From Rhizomys pruinosus (lineage: Eukaryota; Chordata; Mammalia; Rodentia; Spalacidae): a stretch of 64,000 nucleotides of DNA. Where the stretch lies: NCBI GenBank assembly GCA_009823505.1, contig VZQC01009601.1, positions 1,490,219 to 1,554,218 on the forward strand. Direction: 5' to 3'. The notes under the pieces were generated by a model. That model made no database searches and was not told where the DNA came from. It saw only the letters and a program-made list of their open reading frames with translations. Made by a program: the position numbers and the translations under genes. Positions within the stretch are counted from its first letter, which is position 1. The number at the start of each line of letters is the position of its first letter. Shown here piece after piece: positions 36,901 to 48,024 of the stretch.

Positions 36901-39198
36901 AAACGATCAGCAATCAGCTCGCCAAGGCACCCAGTTCCTACCTGTCTTCCCCTCTTCCTGCCGCTGGGCTCAAGAGATCTCAAATCTCAAGAGTCACACA
37001 AGCGTGCCTTTAATACCGGCTGGGAGGATAACTCCGCCCCCACAGCCACTAGATCTAATCAAGCCAAAGACCACACCTTTAATCCCAGCTGGGGGGATAA
37101 CTCCAACCTCACAGCCACAAAGGCCAATCAAACCAAAGACAGCAGGACCAAACGATCAGCAATCAGCTCGCCAAGGCACCCAGTTCCTACCTGTCTTCCC
37201 CTCTTCCTGCCGCTGGGCTCAAGAGATCTCAAATCTCAAGAGTCACACAAGCGTGCCTTTAATACCGGCTGGGAGGATAACTCCGCCCCCACAGCCACTA
37301 GATCTAATCAAGCCAAAGACCACACCTTTAATCCCAGCTGGGGGGATAACTCCAACCTCACAGCCACAAAGGCCAATCAAACCAAAGACAGCAGGACCAA
37401 ACGATCAGCAATCAGCTCGCCAAGGCACCCAGTTCCTACCTGTCTTCCCCTCTTCCTGCCGCTGGGCTCAAGAGATCTCAAATCTCAAGAGTCACACAAG
37501 CGTGCCTTTAATACCGGCTGGGAGGATAACTCCGCCCCCACAGCCACTAGATCTAATCAAGCCAAAGACCACACCTTTAATCCCAGCTGGGGGGATAACT
37601 CCAACCTCACAGCCACAAAGGCCAATCAAACCAAAGACAGCAGGACCAAACGATCAGCAATCAGCTCGCCAAGGCACCCAGTTCCTACCTGTCTTCCCCT
37701 CTTCCTGCCGCTGGGCTCAAGAGATCTCAAATCTCAAGAGTCACACAAGCGTGCCTTTAATACCGGCTGGGAGGATAACTCCGCCCCCACAGCCACTAGA
37801 TCTAATCAAGCCAAAGACCACACCTTTAATCCCAGCTGGGGGGATAACTCCAACCTCACAGCCACAAAGGCCAATCAAACCAAAGACAGCAGGACCAAAC
37901 GATCAGCAATCAGCTCGCCAAGGCACCCAGTTCCTACCTGTCTTCCCCTCTTCCTGCCGCTGGGCTCAAGAGATCTCAAATCTCAAGAGTCACACAAGCG
38001 TGCCTTTAATACCGGCTGGGAGGATAACTCCGCCCCCACAGCCACTAGATCTAATCAAGCCAAAGACCACACCTTTAATCCCAGCTGGGGGGATAACTCC
38101 AACCTCACAGCCACAAAGGCCAATCAAACCAAAGACAGCAGGACCAAACGATCAGCAATCAGCTCGCCAAGGCACCCAGTTCCTACCTGTCTTCCCCTCT
38201 TCCTGCCGCTGGGCTCAAGAGATCTCAAATCTCAAGAGTCACACAAGCGTGCCTTTAATACCGGCTGGGAGGATAACTCCGCCCCCACAGCCACTAGATC
38301 TAATCAAGCCAAAGACCACACCTTTAATCCCAGCTGGGGGGATAACTCCAACCTCACAGCCACAAAGGCCAATCAAACCAAAGACAGCAGGACCAAACGA
38401 TCAGCAATCAGCTCGCCAAGGCACCCAGTTCCTACCTGTCTTCCCCTCTTCCTGCCGCTGGGCTCAAGAGATCTCAAATCTCAAGAGTCACACAAGCGTG
38501 CCTTTAATACCGGCTGGGAGGATAACTCCGCCCCCACAGCCACTAGATCTAATCAAGCCAAAGACCACACCTTTAATCCCAGCTGGGGGGATAACTCCAA
38601 CCTCACAGCCACAAAGGCCAATCAAACCAAAGACAGCAGGACCAAACGATCAGCAATCAGCTCGCCAAGGCACCCAGTTCCTACCTGTCTTCCCCTCTTC
38701 CTGCCGCTGGGCTCAAGAGATCTCAAATCTCAAGAGTCACACAAGCGTGCCTTTAATACCGGCTGGGAGGATAACTCCGCCCCCACAGCCACTAGATCTA
38801 ATCAAGCCAAAGACCACACCTTTAATCCCAGCTGGGGGGATAACTCCAACCTCACAGCCACAAAGGCCAATCAAACCAAAGACAGCAGGACCAAACGATC
38901 AGCAATCAGCTCGCCAAGGCACCCAGTTCCTACCTGTCTTCCCCTCTTCCTGCCGCTGGGCTCAAGAGATCTCAAATCTCAAGAGTCACACAAGCGTGCC
39001 TTTAATACCGGCTGGGAGGATAACTCCGCCCCCACAGCCACTAGATCTAATCAAGCCAAAGACCACACCTTTAATCCCAGCTGGGGGGATAACTCCAACC
39101 TCACAGCCACAAAGGCCAATCAAACCAAAGACAGCAGGACCAAACGATCAGCAATCAGCTCGCCAAGGCACCCAGTTCCTACCTGTCTTCCCCTCTTC
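27994..39198 (+). repeat. 249-bp satellite, 45 apparently identical units
   Basis: Unit starts 'ctgccgctgggctcaagaga'. Starts at 27994, 28243 and 39199 fix the period at 249; 11205 / 249 = 45 exactly. I see no substitution between units by eye. Layout of a unit: 47-bp leader with BglII-type agatct; two 69-bp related halves (48-116 and 117-185) beginning 'tgcctttaataccggctggg' and 'cacctttaatcccagctggg'; then a 64-bp trailer rich in C and T. Six CpGs survive per unit, which argues for recent amplification. The strand is rich in A and C. A 3760-codon frame (28040-39322) exists only because 249 = 3 x 83 and one frame lacks a stop. Confidence 0.98.
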
Positions 39199-39470
39199 CT
39201 GCCGCTGGGCTCAAGAGATCTCAAATCTCAAGAGTCATACAAGCCTACCTTTAATACCGGCTGGGAGGATAACTCCGCCCCCACAGCCACAAGATCCAAT
39301 CAAGCAAAGACCACACCTTTAATCCCAGCTGGGAGGATAACTCCAACCTCACAGCCACAAAGGCCAATCAAGCCAAAGACAGCAGGACCAAAGGATCAAC
39401 AATCAACTCGCTGAGGCACCCAGTTCCTACCTGTCTCCCCCTCTTCCTTCCGCTGGGCTCAGGAGATCTC
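39199..39470 (+). repeat. Diverged terminal satellite unit plus 24-bp stub
   Basis: Unit 46 (39199-39446, 248 bp) has several substitutions against the core (for example 'cacacaagcgtgcc' to 'catacaagcctacc', 'gggggg' to 'gggagg') and one deletion ('aagccaaag' to 'aagcaaag') that breaks the long frame. A partial unit 'cttccgctgggctcaggaga' follows to 39470. Confidence 0.95.
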
Positions 39471-39990
39471 CGCTGTCCACACTTTTGTAGCACATACTCT
39501 GACCACATAAATATATATCAGCACAGACTCCTAGAACTTTAGAGCAAGCTATTTTTTTTGTAGTTAACACTTCTCTCTTGTTAAATCTTAAGCTTTTGAC
39601 TTGTGAGTGAGCCTTAGTACTGGCTGGTGGCTCCTTGTCCACAGACTGTGTAAACAGACTTAACTTTCACAATCTATATGCTCTCTGACTCATCATGTCT
39701 AAAGACTATGCTCCCTCCACAAATGGAAATAGACTTTGTGACCTCAGAAGCACATTATGTTGTATGAGGAATTTTCTGGGGGGAATTTCTCCATCTTTTT
39801 TCCTTTTCTTTGTTTCCACCCTTATTTTCATCTGACACTAGTTTAGTGAGTAAATAAAAAGTTAAATCAGTATTAGTGATGGCTCTTCATAATATTCAGA
39901 TAGTAATATTTCTTCTTTACTGTGAGACAGCTTCAAAAGACACAGTTGAAAAGAAATAGTGGGAAATTTTCCCTGAAAGAGGGGAAGGCA
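39471..39990. other. No recognised feature
   Basis: Apparently unique AT-rich sequence after the satellite. Confidence 0.55.
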
Positions 39991-40239
39991 CATAGTACAG
40001 TTCACAGAGTCCAGTTCACACAGTCCAGTTCACACAGTCCAGTTCACACAGTCCAGTTCACACAGTACAGTTCACAGAGTCCAGTTCACACAGTACAGTC
40101 CAGTTCACACAGACCAGTTCACACAGTACAGTTCACACAGTCCAGTCCAGTTCACACAGTACAGTTCATGCAGTACGGTACAGTTCACACAGTACAGTTC
40201 ACACAGTACAGTTCACACAGTACAGTTCACACAGTACAC
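39991..40239. repeat. 14-bp minisatellite, about 17 copies
   Basis: Unit 'cagttcacacagtc' with 'cagtac' and 'cagagtc' variants and occasional short units. Confidence 0.95.
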
Positions 40240-40482
40240 TGATGGTGGCTCACCTGACCAGGGGATTGGATGGAAGAATGGATGACAAGGAAGTGTGGAA
40301 GAGCTCCTAAAGGACTGCCCCATCTGAAAGCTCACCAAAAGATGACCCAACAAGAGGAGACCTGAAGAAAAAGGGTGATGGGATGGTTCTATGTGTAATA
40401 GGCTTACCAGCAAATCTTTTAATGATTTACTACAAAAATAGTTCTTTCTGCCCATGATTTCTGGTTATGGGTCTAGATGTTC

Positions 40483-40668
40483 AAGTTACCATGGAGGGAG
40501 TCGTTTCATCTGCAGACACGTTGGTATCAAGTTACCATGGAGGGAGTCGTTTCATCTGCAGACACATTGGTATTAAGTTACCATGGAGGGAGTCCTTTCA
40601 TCTGCAAACATGTTGGTATTAAGTTACCATGGAGGGAGTCGTTTCATCTGCACACACATTGGTATTAA
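40483..40668. repeat. 46-bp minisatellite, 4 copies
   Basis: 'agttaccatggagggagtc' recurs at 40484, 40530, 40576 and 40622, each followed by 'tttcatctgca' and 'ttggtat'. Confidence 0.95.
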
Positions 40669-40732
40669 ACTAGGGCTTGAGAGGGCTCCTGCTCTTTTCA
40701 TGCCTTGGAACTTGTTTATCTTATTATTACTG

Positions 40733-40872
40733 ATTTTGACGTGGGGTCTCCCTGTAACCCCAGCTTTCCTGGAACTTGCTACATATACCACGCTGACCTC
40801 AATCTCACAGAGACTTGCCTGCCTCTGCCTCCCAAGTGCTAGGATTCAAGGGTGCTCTGCCACTCCCAGCCT
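40733..40872 (-). mobile_element. B1 SINE, antisense, diverged
   Basis: 'ggggtctccctgtaacccca', 'ctgcctctgcctcccaagtg' and 'ctaggattcaagg' in antisense order. Confidence 0.85.
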
Positions 40873-41994
40873 GATTTCTAATTTTAAAATGTTATTAAGA
40901 TGGGTTTTGTGACTATGAATGTGGCCTAACTTGTAGAATTTCAATGTTTGAGAATAATTTATGACCTACTACTGTCAGAAAAAGTAAATAACTGAGCTCT
41001 TTCAAATTGAAATGCAAACTAGCTGATTTTTAATATGCTTGCCCTTGGCCATTCTGATAAAAACCTGCTGAAGTTTACAATTAAAATCATTTTGGGAGAG
41101 AAACAAAAGATTCTCACAGTTTGTGAGTATACAACACCTCTCCTTATTCCTGGTAAGCTTCCTTCCTTTGAAATCTGTTTGTTGACATAATGTTTTCCAC
41201 TGTTTATTAACATGAGATATTTATTTCTGTGCGCAGTACATTGTCTTTAATACAGGGACAGCCTCCTTTACCGGATGCTGTTCTTGAGGCTCACCGCTCC
41301 CCCCCCCCGGAGTTCAGATTTGTGGACAGTGGTGTCATTGCCTTGTGGACTCACACAGAGTGAGGAGAACTCAGTACAAGAAAGCTGTCTATAGGGAGGT
41401 AGCAGATTCCATGCTTGAATTACTTAGACCTGAACTGAAAATCAGTCCTCTGCTGGTAGGGGATTTTCCTTGCTAAAGCCTTCCTGGTGATGTGGAGACA
41501 ACAAGATGAATGGAGTTCAAGAAGAAAAATCTGCACAAATCGGAGAGGCTCCCCTTTCCACTACTGCAATAAAATGTTGACACAAGAAGGCAGCTTAGCT
41601 TGGTGGAGAACTTCCAGGCAGTTGTCAGAGGAGAGGGGCCACATCTGCTTATTGGAGCTGTAGATCGGGGAGAGTATCTGGTGATTGCTAGACAATCAAT
41701 ATTAATTCCATAAATGAAAGAATAAGCCCTGCGAAGCTTAAGGCAGAGAGCACTGAATGACAGGAAATGCACAGATCCATAAATCTCACAGAATGTTCAT
41801 GTGGCAGTGACGTAAAGATGGGTATTAGGAAATGTTACTGGGTGACAAGTAAGCTTCTCATAGAGTGTGGCTTGCTATTTGCCCGGGCTGGGGTACACTT
41901 CCGAAGAGGCCAGGGCTGTCCAAAGCAGGGCGCTCCACACAGAAGCCAGCCAAGTCTCTTGAGACCCTAACTACCTCTCCCTTAGGATCCAGGT
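40873..41994. other. No recognised feature
   Basis: Apparently unique; includes a C9-10 run near 41300. Confidence 0.55.
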
Positions 41995-42402
41995 TGTGCT
42001 GGATAGCTTTAGTGTCAACTTGACACACCTGGGTTGAGGGAGCCTCAGTTGGGGAATTGGCTCCATTGGATTGGCCTGTGGCCACATCTGTGGAGTATTG
42101 TCTTGATGGTCGAGCAGTGTGGGAGGGCCCAGCCCACAATGGGTAGTGCCACCCTGGGCAGGTGGTTGTGTACGGTATAAGAAGACAGGCTGGGTATGAG
42201 CCAGGGGAGCAAGCCAGTGAACAGCATTCCTCCACGGCCTGTGTTTCAGCTGCTGCCTCCAGGTTCCTGCCCTGAGTTCCTGCCTTGGGCTCCCTGAGTA
42301 ATGAACTGTGACCCAGGAGATGTAAGCTGAATAAACCCTTTCCTCCCCAAGTTGGTGTCGGTCAGAGTGTTTTGTCACAGCAATGGAAGACAAACTAGAA
42401 CA
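41995..42402 (+). mobile_element. MaLR-class (MT-like) solo LTR, 408 bp
   Basis: TGTGCTGG start and AGAACA end, with a perfect 5-bp duplication CAGGT (41990-41994 and 42403-42407). TATA-like 'ggtataagaag' and 'gctgaataaaccc' are present. By eye it is very close to 1641-2048 and the same length. Confidence 0.85.
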
Positions 42403-43636
42403 CAGGTTAAACCCATAATTCCTGCTTTCAGGGTTTGGGGTGGATTCCTTCTTTTGTGTCACCAGTGGAGCTGGTGACATTGACTCAATGTTCATAATGG
42501 TGAACAGGCAGTGTGTGTGTGGACACCTTCCAGGTTACATAAATATAAACTTCTATATGAAGTGCCTAGGAGGGTCCAAGCTGTGTTTGTGGCTATCCAG
42601 CCCCAGTTGTGCTTCCTGTCACGTGTGGTGACCTGCTTGAGACATGCTGAAGGTCCAACTACAGCTCTTCCCCAAGCAACATTTCTCCCTCCACGTGCCA
42701 AGTCACACTTCTCTGCAGAAAGGAGGGAAGGGAGTTCAGTAACTAGACTGCGCCATAATTTCCCAGTTATTTTCTCAGGTGATTTCTGCCTTTCTAGGCC
42801 TCCTTTCCTCCTAAGCCTCCTCCTCACATGATGAAGATGTCATTGACAAGAATCTACATAGGCTGTCTTCAACTATTTCTCAACAGAGACAGACTTTAGG
42901 AATTTCACGTTCCCTCTACTCAGAGGTGGAGATAGGCATTCATTTCACACACTGCTGCCAATCAGCAATTGTGATTGCTGATCTGTTCCCAGGACAGCAT
43001 CTGTTTATTTGTTTTTTTAATTTGAAAACAGTGGGTGTTAAATGCAAGCCATGTTTCTTGTGACCTATTTATAAAGCAATTGCTAAAAAAATAATTACAT
43101 AAATATGATTTGTAAAAAATAATACAATTAGGGATTACTTTCCCAGACTGATAGTTTGAGCTCTAACATTTCAAATTAAGACCAAGTTTATTAGGTAATA
43201 AGAAAGCTTATTGGAAATATACTTTAACTCCAAAAAATTTAGATTAAAATTATTAAGTCTGACCTGTACTTACTTTTATTTGAACCTATTTATTTTTTCA
43301 GGTTTAAAGTTGCCAAAACCAAAGGACAAGTTTTTTGATATTGTATCAGAGTAATTTCCTTTAGAATTGGACAATGGTCCCCAAACTGACACAACTGTGC
43401 TTAAATCATAACACATTGTACAAGTATCTCATTGCAGCCTGTGGTCTTCCCCTGTTCTGTCCTCAGTAGATATCTTTTGTAGAGAAGTCATTTCCAATTT
43501 TAATATGGACAACTTCCTTTTTTTCTTTTCATGGATTGTGATTTTGGAGTTTTATCTAAAAATTTATTAGAAAACTAATAGTATTTAGATTTACTTGTAA
43601 TGCTGTTTATCTCATATGCTTTATTTATCTATTTCG
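42403..43636. other. No recognised feature
   Basis: Apparently unique. Two overlapping antisense frames of about 110 codons near 42.5-42.8 kb show nothing I recognise. Confidence 0.5.
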
Positions 43637-43762
43637 AAAGAGTATCTTACTCTGTGACCTTGCTTCTCTGGAGCTCTCTCTGTAGACCAGGCTGGCCTTG
43701 AACTCTCAGAGATCTGCCTGTCTCTGCCTCCTGAGTGCTGGGATTAAAGACATGCCCAGCTT
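43637..43762 (-). mobile_element. B1 SINE, antisense, diverged
   Basis: 'ctctctgtagaccaggctgg', 'agagatctgcctgtctctgc' and 'gtgctgggattaaaga'. Confidence 0.88.
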
Positions 43763-43765
43763 TTA

Positions 43766-44085
43766 TTTTTAGTTATATAGTTAGGTCCATTTTGAGTTGA
43801 TTTTTATGAAAGTTGTACTCTTTTTTTTGGTCTAGATTCAGTTTTCTCAAGGTGGGCAAGAGATTGTTTCACACGTGAGTAACCATTTGCTATCACACTA
43901 TGTGTTAAACAGGTCATTCTTTCTTAGAAGGATTCTCCTTGTTCTTTTATCAAAGGTCTGTCCACTACTGTATTTTTAAGTCCGCTTGTGGACTTTTGAC
44001 TCTTTTTCATTCTGCATGATTAAGTTTTGCTAATACCACTTTGTCTTCATTAAGGTATCTGTAAATTTTAAATTATATTTCTATT
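43766..44085 (-). mobile_element. Old L1 fragment, antisense
   Basis: 'ttaggtccattttgagttga' followed by 'tttttatgaaagttgtac', and later 'ttatcaaaggtctgtccact', match the antisense end-of-ORF2 region of old L1s as I know it. Highly diverged, non-functional. Confidence 0.55.
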
Positions 44086-44099
44086 TATTTTGTATGCAC

Positions 44100-44102
<3 letters not shown>

Positions 44103-44142
<40 letters not shown>
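44103..44142. repeat. (TG)n microsatellite
   Basis: About 20 TG units. Confidence 0.98.
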
Positions 44143-44145
<3 letters not shown>

Positions 44146-44300
44146 ATGCACACACATGCTCATGTGGGTACCAGGGCTCATGTGTGGCTATCAGAGGACC
44201 TGTGGGAGTTCATTCTCTCCTCCCACTATGTGGGTCTCTAGGTTGGAAGCCAGGTCTTCAGGCTTGGTGGCCAAAGCCCTTACTTGCCATCTCAAGGCAT
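44143..44300 (-). mobile_element. B3/B4-type SINE remnant, antisense
   Basis: 'gtgggtctctaggttggaag', 'ccaggtcttcaggcttggtg' and 'cttacttgccatctca' resemble an antisense tRNA-derived rodent SINE next to its CA/TG tail. Confidence 0.55.
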
Positions 44301-44393
44301 AGCAACAGACTTTTAAAGACTTAATTTTCATGAAAGATAACAGTTTATGTTTTCTTTTTTAAATTTGCTTTTATAAATCCTTACTTCACCCTT

Positions 44394-44612
44394 CTTTTGC
44401 AGTACTGGGGATGGAACCCAGAGCTTTGTGGATGTTCACCAGCACTCTGTCAGAGAACTCCACTGAGCTCTGTGAATGTTTTATGTTTTAGACAAAGTCT
44501 CATGGGGTTGAGTCATTGCTTTTCCCAGGCAGTCCTTGAACTTACAGCCCTGCCTGGGCCTCCCGAGCAGCTGGCTATAGATCTGTGCTACCAGTCTAGC
44601 TTCATTTTCTGG
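44394..44612 (-). mobile_element. B4 (ID-B1 fusion) SINE, antisense
   Basis: 'agtactggggatggaaccca' (antisense ID-like head), then 'tagacaaagtctcatggggt' and 'ctgcctgggcctcccgagca' (antisense B1-like). This is the known ID+B1 dimer layout. Confidence 0.75.
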
Positions 44613-44689
44613 CGTATAAATTCATTTTTTCTTTTTATCTGGCCTGTAAGGCTTCTTCTGCCGAGAAATTCACTACAGTGCAATTGCGT

Positions 44690-45170
44690 GTGAGTGCACT
44701 CCCTCTCTCCTTTCTCTTTGATATAACATCTTGGCTTTGACCTCTAGGGTTTTTCTAGTTGGAATCCTTTACCTCCCTTAATTTGAATGTCTGTCTTTTT
44801 TTTTTCCCCTCTGGCTGGGAAGTTTTCTGCTATTATTCCTTCAGATGATCATTATGTTGCTTCTTTTCTCCTGGAGTTTCTGAAGGGCTCATCTTAGTCC
44901 ACATGCAGGGCCGCAGCTCTCTCCACCCTTCCTCTTTCCTTGTCTGTGTTTATCTAATCATCCCGCCCCACCAAGTCTGCTGTAGTGGCTCTAGCGGACT
45001 TTTCTCTTGATTACTGTGCTCCGGAGCTCCAGAGTTCTAGGTGTTTCATTTCCCCTCATCTTCACACATCTTTTCCATGATGTTACTTACTGCCTTTCCC
45101 TGTACTATGGAAGATCACTGAACATCTTGGAAACACTATCGCATTGTAGTGAGGTAATTCACAGATCTCT
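44690..45170 (-). mobile_element. Old LINE fragment, antisense
   Basis: 'ctgggaagttttctgctatt' and 'attccttcagatgatcatta' followed by 'ctcctggagtttctgaaggg' resemble the antisense 3' part of an old L1-type LINE. Boundaries approximate. Confidence 0.45.
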
Positions 45171-46416
45171 ATTTTTTGGGGGGGGTGTAGTTAGTGGAGA
45201 TGAACTTTTTTGATTGGGCCATTGCTTAATTTACTCATTTCTACTCAGTTGTATGTCCATGAAAAACAAAAAGAAACAGCTACCCTTTTCAACTTGCAGA
45301 CTGGCTTCACACAATTGAAAATCTTAGCTTAACTTGGTTGGAACTCTCTGGTCATTTGAAACCATTTTTTATCGAGTTTTTGCAATTTTCATACAATATA
45401 GTTGGAAGGCATTTATAACCAACCCCTCCCTGCTCTGAAACTCCCTCCACTGCCCCCTGCCCAATTTAATGAACTTTCTGTGTTACTCACCATCTACTGC
45501 AGAAGGAAACTTCTCTGGTGAGAAATGAGAGATGCATTCATCCTAGGTGTAGAAGTTGCACTGAAGAGGTTAAGCGTTTCACAGATACTTATTCTCTGCA
45601 TTTGACCAGGTCTGGGATTCTGTAATAGTCTCCATCCGTTTCCAAAAGAAGCTTCTTTGATGAGGGGTAAAAGGTACACTTGTCCCAGCCAGTCAGGTGC
45701 TCTCAAGGCAGCCTCTCTGGGACAGTTCCGAGGGCCAAGGCCCAAGGGGACAGAATGGGCCTGCCCAAAGCAGGAAGCTTTGAAATCTTTCGAGGCATAG
45801 TGTATATGTTCATGTTGGTTTGTCAGAAGTTTGGCGTCTCTCGCCCTCTAGTGTCCCTATGTAGTTTTGCAGGCTCTCTAATGCTAAAGACACCCAAAGT
45901 AGGCCAGGCTCTCTTCAGTGCCCTAGGTAAGATGAGACATTCTTTTGGGAAGCACCTCCACCTCCGAAAACTAGAATGCCAGACGCGGTCCCCATTCTTT
46001 TCTATCTCTGTAGGAAAAAAAAGTGGGCCTATTTCTCTAATTTTTCCAAGCCATGCTGGCTCCCTCCGTACTCCGGGCTGCAGGGGGCAGCTGCTCTGCT
46101 CTCCTTTGCTGTCCGCGGCCTCCTGCCTCAGAGTGTCCGTCCTGCCTGAGATCTGAGCGAGCCGGACAGACGCAAGTCTCCTGAGAAGCCAGGATGTCGG
46201 TCTCATGTTATCTTCTTTTCCATCTCCAACTTGGGGAGGGGCTGAAGGCCCGGCTGGAGTCCGCAGGAGGAAACTGGCCGGTTTCCTGCCTTTCCACGTG
46301 GCTGTGCTCTTGTCTGTGCTGTGTGCACTGCAACTTCACGATTGGCTTCTGAGGTTTGTAAAAACTCCATGTAATTTTGCCCATACATTGCTGTTTGTAG
46401 GTCAGTGTCTTTGCAG
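45171..46416. other. Unassigned; CpG-richer block at about 45.7-46.3 kb
   Basis: No gene recognised. From about 45.7 to 46.3 kb, CpGs are visibly denser than in the surrounding sequence. A strong donor-like CCTAG|GTAAGA occurs near 45930 on the plus strand. Frames of 158 (plus, 45680-46156) and 127 (minus, 45823-46206) codons overlap antisense and match no family I know. Confidence 0.4.
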
Positions 46417-46430
46417 TGAGTCTGGCACTT

Positions 46431-46670
46431 TAAAAAAATTTTTTTATTTTTCTGTATGTGTATGAATGTACTGTCTGCATGCAAGTTTGTGCACCTGTGT
46501 CGTGCAATGCCGCGGAGGTCAGAAGAGGGTGTCGGATTCCCCTGGAACTGGAGTTCTCCTGGAATTGGAGTTTCAGATGGTTCTCCGCCGCCATGTGGGT
46601 GCTGGGGATCAAACCCGGGTCCTCTGTAAGAGCGGTCAGCGCTCTTAGTCACTAGGCCATCTCTCCAGCC
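46431..46670 (-). mobile_element. B2 SINE, antisense, young type
   Basis: Full antisense B2 with the 17-bp internal duplication and retained CpGs. Perfect 14-bp target duplication TGAGTCTGGCACTT at 46417-46430 and 46671-46684. Confidence 0.96.
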
Positions 46671-46821
46671 TGAGTCTGGCACTTGTATGTTGTACTCATG
46701 GACCTTGTTGGCATGGTTTTAATGAGAAGCTTGGTGTAACTTATTCCTTTTGTTTTATAGGAGTGTTGGCTCGCTTCTTACCTCAGGCTCCTTTTCGACA
46801 TGCTCCTTTCTGTATTTTTTT

Positions 46822-47052
46822 AAAAGATATTTTATTTATTATTTTAATTTTATGTGTATGAGTGTATTACCTGCAGGAACAGAAGTGCACTTGTGTTCTG
46901 CAATGCCCGGGGGCATCAGAAGAGAGTGTCAGATTCCCTGGAACTGGAGTTACAGACTGTTGCTAGCCACCATGTGGGTGTGGGGATTGAACCTGGGTCC
47001 TCCACAAGAGCAGCCTGTGCCCCTAACTGCTGAGTCCTCCTTCCATCCTCTT
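46822..47052 (-). mobile_element. B2 SINE, antisense, older type
   Basis: 'aaaagatattttatttatta' tail, 'ctggaactggagttacagac' body and 'ctaactgctgagtcctcctt' head complement. No internal duplication. Confidence 0.9.
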
Positions 47053-47110
47053 TTCTGGACTTTGAGTGTGATGTGACTAAGCATAATTTTTTGGTGTTTC
47101 TCCTTCTGAT

Positions 47111-47460
47111 TGCTATGGTTTGCATCTGAAATCTTCCCCCACAGGCTAACGATTCACATGTGTTTCCCACAGACTGTAGCACTATTTTAAAGCTATGGAG
47201 ACTTTAGGAGGTGGGGTCTGTCTGGCAGAAACCACACCCACCTCTTTGAAAACCACCCCCAGCTCTGGTTGTGGCTTCACTCTCTGCCTTCCTGTCTACG
47301 CCACCTGAAGGCCGGCTACAGCCATGCACAGGACCAGTTCTGCCACCATTCCCTCCCCACCGTAAAGGATCGGATCGAAACCCCTCTGAAGCCCTAAGGC
47401 AAAATCAAACCCTTCCTTCTTTAAGTTCTTTGATCGCAGTGAAGCAAAAAGTAGCTAACA
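47111..47460 (+). mobile_element. ORR1-like MaLR solo LTR
   Basis: Starts TGCTATGGTTTGCATC, has 'ctttaggaggtggggtctgt', and ends 'agtagctaaca'. Flanks CTGAT (47106-47110) and CTGAG (47461-47465) match in 4 of 5 bases. Confidence 0.7.
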
Positions 47461-47620
47461 CTGAGCCTCCTGAATCTGTGGTTTGGGGACAGTAATTTTA
47501 GGGCCATCTGTGGTGTTACTAAGCCACAAACCTGAAGAAAGAATCAGCCCAACTCTTAGCTTTAGCTGTACAACCAGGAGTGGATGCAAACTCTGAGGGG
47601 CACGCATTGCTCTGATGTCG

Positions 47621-48024
47621 CTAGGAACAGTGCTCCTGAGCCAGGCTAAACCCACCCTTTATTCAAACAGCTAGGAACAGTGCTCCTGAGCCAGGCTAAA
47701 CCCACCCTTTATTCAAACAGCTAGGAACAGTGCTCCCGAGCCAGGCTAAACCCATCCTTTATTCAAACAGCTAGGAACAGTGCTCCTGAGCCAGGCTAAA
47801 TCCGTCTTTTATTCAAACAGCTAGGAACAGTGCTCCCGAGCCAGGCTAAATCCATCCTTTATCCACACAGCTAGGAACAGTGCTCCCGAGCCAGGCTAAA
47901 CCCATCCTTTATCCAAACAGCTAGGAACAGTGCTCCCGAGCCAGGCTAAACCCATCCTTTATTCAAACAGCTAGGAACAGTGCTCCTGAGCCAGGCTAAA
48001 CCCATCCTTTATTCAGACAGCTAG
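47621..48024. repeat. 50-bp minisatellite, 8 copies, cut by an assembly gap
   Basis: Unit 'ctaggaacagtgctcctgag' followed by 'ccaggctaaacccaccc' and 'tttattcaaacag'. Starts every 50 bp from 47621 to 47971; a ninth unit starts at 48021 and is lost in the N run. C/T variants distinguish units. Confidence 0.97.

Noticed and set aside
27994..39198. CRISPR array
   Set aside because: Units are contiguous and identical with no unique spacers, and the context is a rodent genome full of SINEs.
28040..39322. 3760-codon open frame over the 249-bp satellite
   Set aside because: The unit length is 3 x 83 and one frame happens to lack stops, so the frame repeats 45 times. There is no promoter, signal or family match, and the frame breaks at the first diverged unit.
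40213..40455. Small minus-strand frame beside the 14-bp minisatellite
   Set aside because: No recognisable protein and it partly overlaps the repeat.
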